From contig NZ_JWLJ01000004.1 in assembly GCF_000813985.1 (NCBI RefSeq), forward strand, positions 310,001-374,000: a stretch of 64,000 nt of DNA. The letters run 5' to 3'. Below, piece by piece: positions 63,446-64,000 of this stretch. Each line of letters starts with the position of its first letter. The first letter of the stretch is position 1. Made by a program: the position numbers and the translations under genes. This stretch comes from Ruegeria sp. ANG-R. Its GTDB lineage: Bacteria > Pseudomonadota > Alphaproteobacteria > Rhodobacterales > Rhodobacteraceae. The notes below the pieces were generated by a model, which was not told the origin of the DNA, did no database searches, and saw nothing but the letters and a program-made list of their open reading frames with translations.

Positions 63446-64000
63446 ATGGCGCTTTCCCCCCTCAACCAGCGCCGTTGGCGCAACTTCCGACGCAATGGCC
63501 GGGCGTTCTGGTCGTTGATCATTTTCTCGGTGCTGTTCGGCCTGTCGCTGTTTGCCGAGTTCATCGCCAATGACAAACCGATCCTGATAAAATACCGGGG
63601 TGAGTTCTACACGCCGGTGTTCAATTTCTACGCCGAGACCGAGTTCGGCGGCGACTTCCAGACCGAGGCGATCTATCGCGACCCAGAGGTCATGTGCCTG
63701 ATCGACAGCGGCGGGCTGGATCAGTGTTTCGACGATCCCGAAGGGATTATCGACGAAATCAAGGCCGGTACGTATCAGGCCGAAGGTTTCGAACGTGGTT
63801 GGGCCATCTGGCCGCCGATCCCCTATTCCTTCAACACCAGCGTGGACCGGCCCGGCGCGGCTCCGCTGCCGCCCAATGGTCAGAACCTGTTGGGCACGGA
63901 CGACACCAAACGAGACGTGTTGGCGCGGGTGATCTACGGCTTCCGTCTGTCGATTCTATTCACGCTGATCGTCACGGGCGTGGCCAGTCTGATCGGCATC
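63446..64000 (+). CDS. yejE: Peptide ABC transporter permease (YejE-like), 3' end outside window
   Basis: ATG 63446 lies directly after the yejB TAA. The 185 codons seen begin MALSPLNQRRWRNFRRNGRA, continue with a membrane helix and a long periplasmic part (PPIPYSFNTS; LLGTDDTKRDVLARVIYGFRLS, a DppC-type motif), and run off the end. It is the second permease of the transporter. yejF (ATPase) should follow outside the window. Confidence 0.93.
   Translation, partial: MALSPLNQRRWRNFRRNGRAFWSLIIFSVLFGLSLFAEFIANDKPILIKYRGEFYTPVFNFYAETEFGGDFQTEAIYRDPEVMCLIDSGGLDQCFDDPEGIIDEIKAGTYQAEGFERGWAIWPPIPYSFNTSVDRPGAAPLPPNGQNLLGTDDTKRDVLARVIYGFRLSILFTLIVTGVASLIGI

Noticed and set aside
1..64000. Prophage, insertion sequences or CRISPR array
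   Set aside because: No integrase, transposase, phage structural gene, terminal repeats or regularly spaced repeats were found.

Overview
The window looks like chromosomal DNA of a Roseobacter-group alphaproteobacterium (Rhodobacterales, Ruegeria/Phaeobacter-like). The reasons are high G+C, the ftsK-lolA and dnaX-ybaB-recR neighbourhoods, a TrcR (DUF1013) cell-cycle regulator, several dimethylglycine-dehydrogenase-type FAD/GcvT fusion proteins, and a sulfonate module (SoeABC, Xsc, TauR) of the kind known from marine roseobacters. The species is inferred from gene content, not proven. No phage, insertion sequence, CRISPR array, tRNA or rRNA was seen. The only stable RNA recognised with certainty is the small SRP RNA.

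Layout. 1-7.5 kb: amidase (cut by the window edge), dapC-like aminotransferase, ftsK and lolA, then on the other strand a small lytic transglycosylase lipoprotein and an AEC carrier. 7.6-12.6 kb: hspQ, gamma-glutamyltransferase, an RsbW-like kinase with a STAS antagonist, a thiolase, a GAF-type free methionine sulfoxide reductase, and a DUF1294 gene broken by an in-frame TGA. 12.7-22.3 kb: a candidate catabolic island for an N-methylated (or otherwise methylated) compound, with an XRE-cupin regulator, LysE exporter, GFA protein, two FAD/GcvT demethylases, an MDR oxidoreductase, a homocysteine S-methyltransferase and a GlxA-type AraC regulator. 22.4-33.1 kb: housekeeping genes including RarD, a pseudouridine synthase, an OmpA lipoprotein, MnmD with a divergent MnmC-type oxidase, a soluble lytic transglycosylase and dapA.

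33.1-34.6 kb holds an ECF41 sigma factor with its carboxymuconolactone decarboxylase partner and a matching ECF41 promoter. 34.6-42.7 kb, all on the minus strand, is tauR-xsc-soeABC: Xsc desulfonates sulfoacetaldehyde to sulfite and acetyl phosphate, and SoeABC oxidises the toxic sulfite at the membrane. TauR-like direct repeats sit before both xsc and tauR. Next to it is an ArsR-regulated permease with a nested palindromic operator. 44.2-50.4 kb: trcR, a secreted RNase T2, orphan ORFs, and the operon dnaX-membrane ORF-ybaB-recR.

50.6-58.8 kb: a dual-specificity phosphatase, a cobalamin riboswitch in front of a lone cysteine-rich protein, an alpha/beta hydrolase, rsgA, the SRP RNA, a 2',3'-cyclic phosphodiesterase/nucleotidase gene broken by an in-frame TGA, nudC, and small SRPBCC, GNAT and CPT-type genes. 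58.8-64 kb: pheA, a membrane-anchored cytochrome c, and the start of a yejABE(F) peptide ABC transporter that runs off the end.

The observations most worth a second look are the two single in-frame TGA codons, the orphan B12-riboswitch gene, the TauR boxes now facing an arsR gene, the methyl-catabolism island, and an unassigned hairpin RNA candidate near 9.6 kb.
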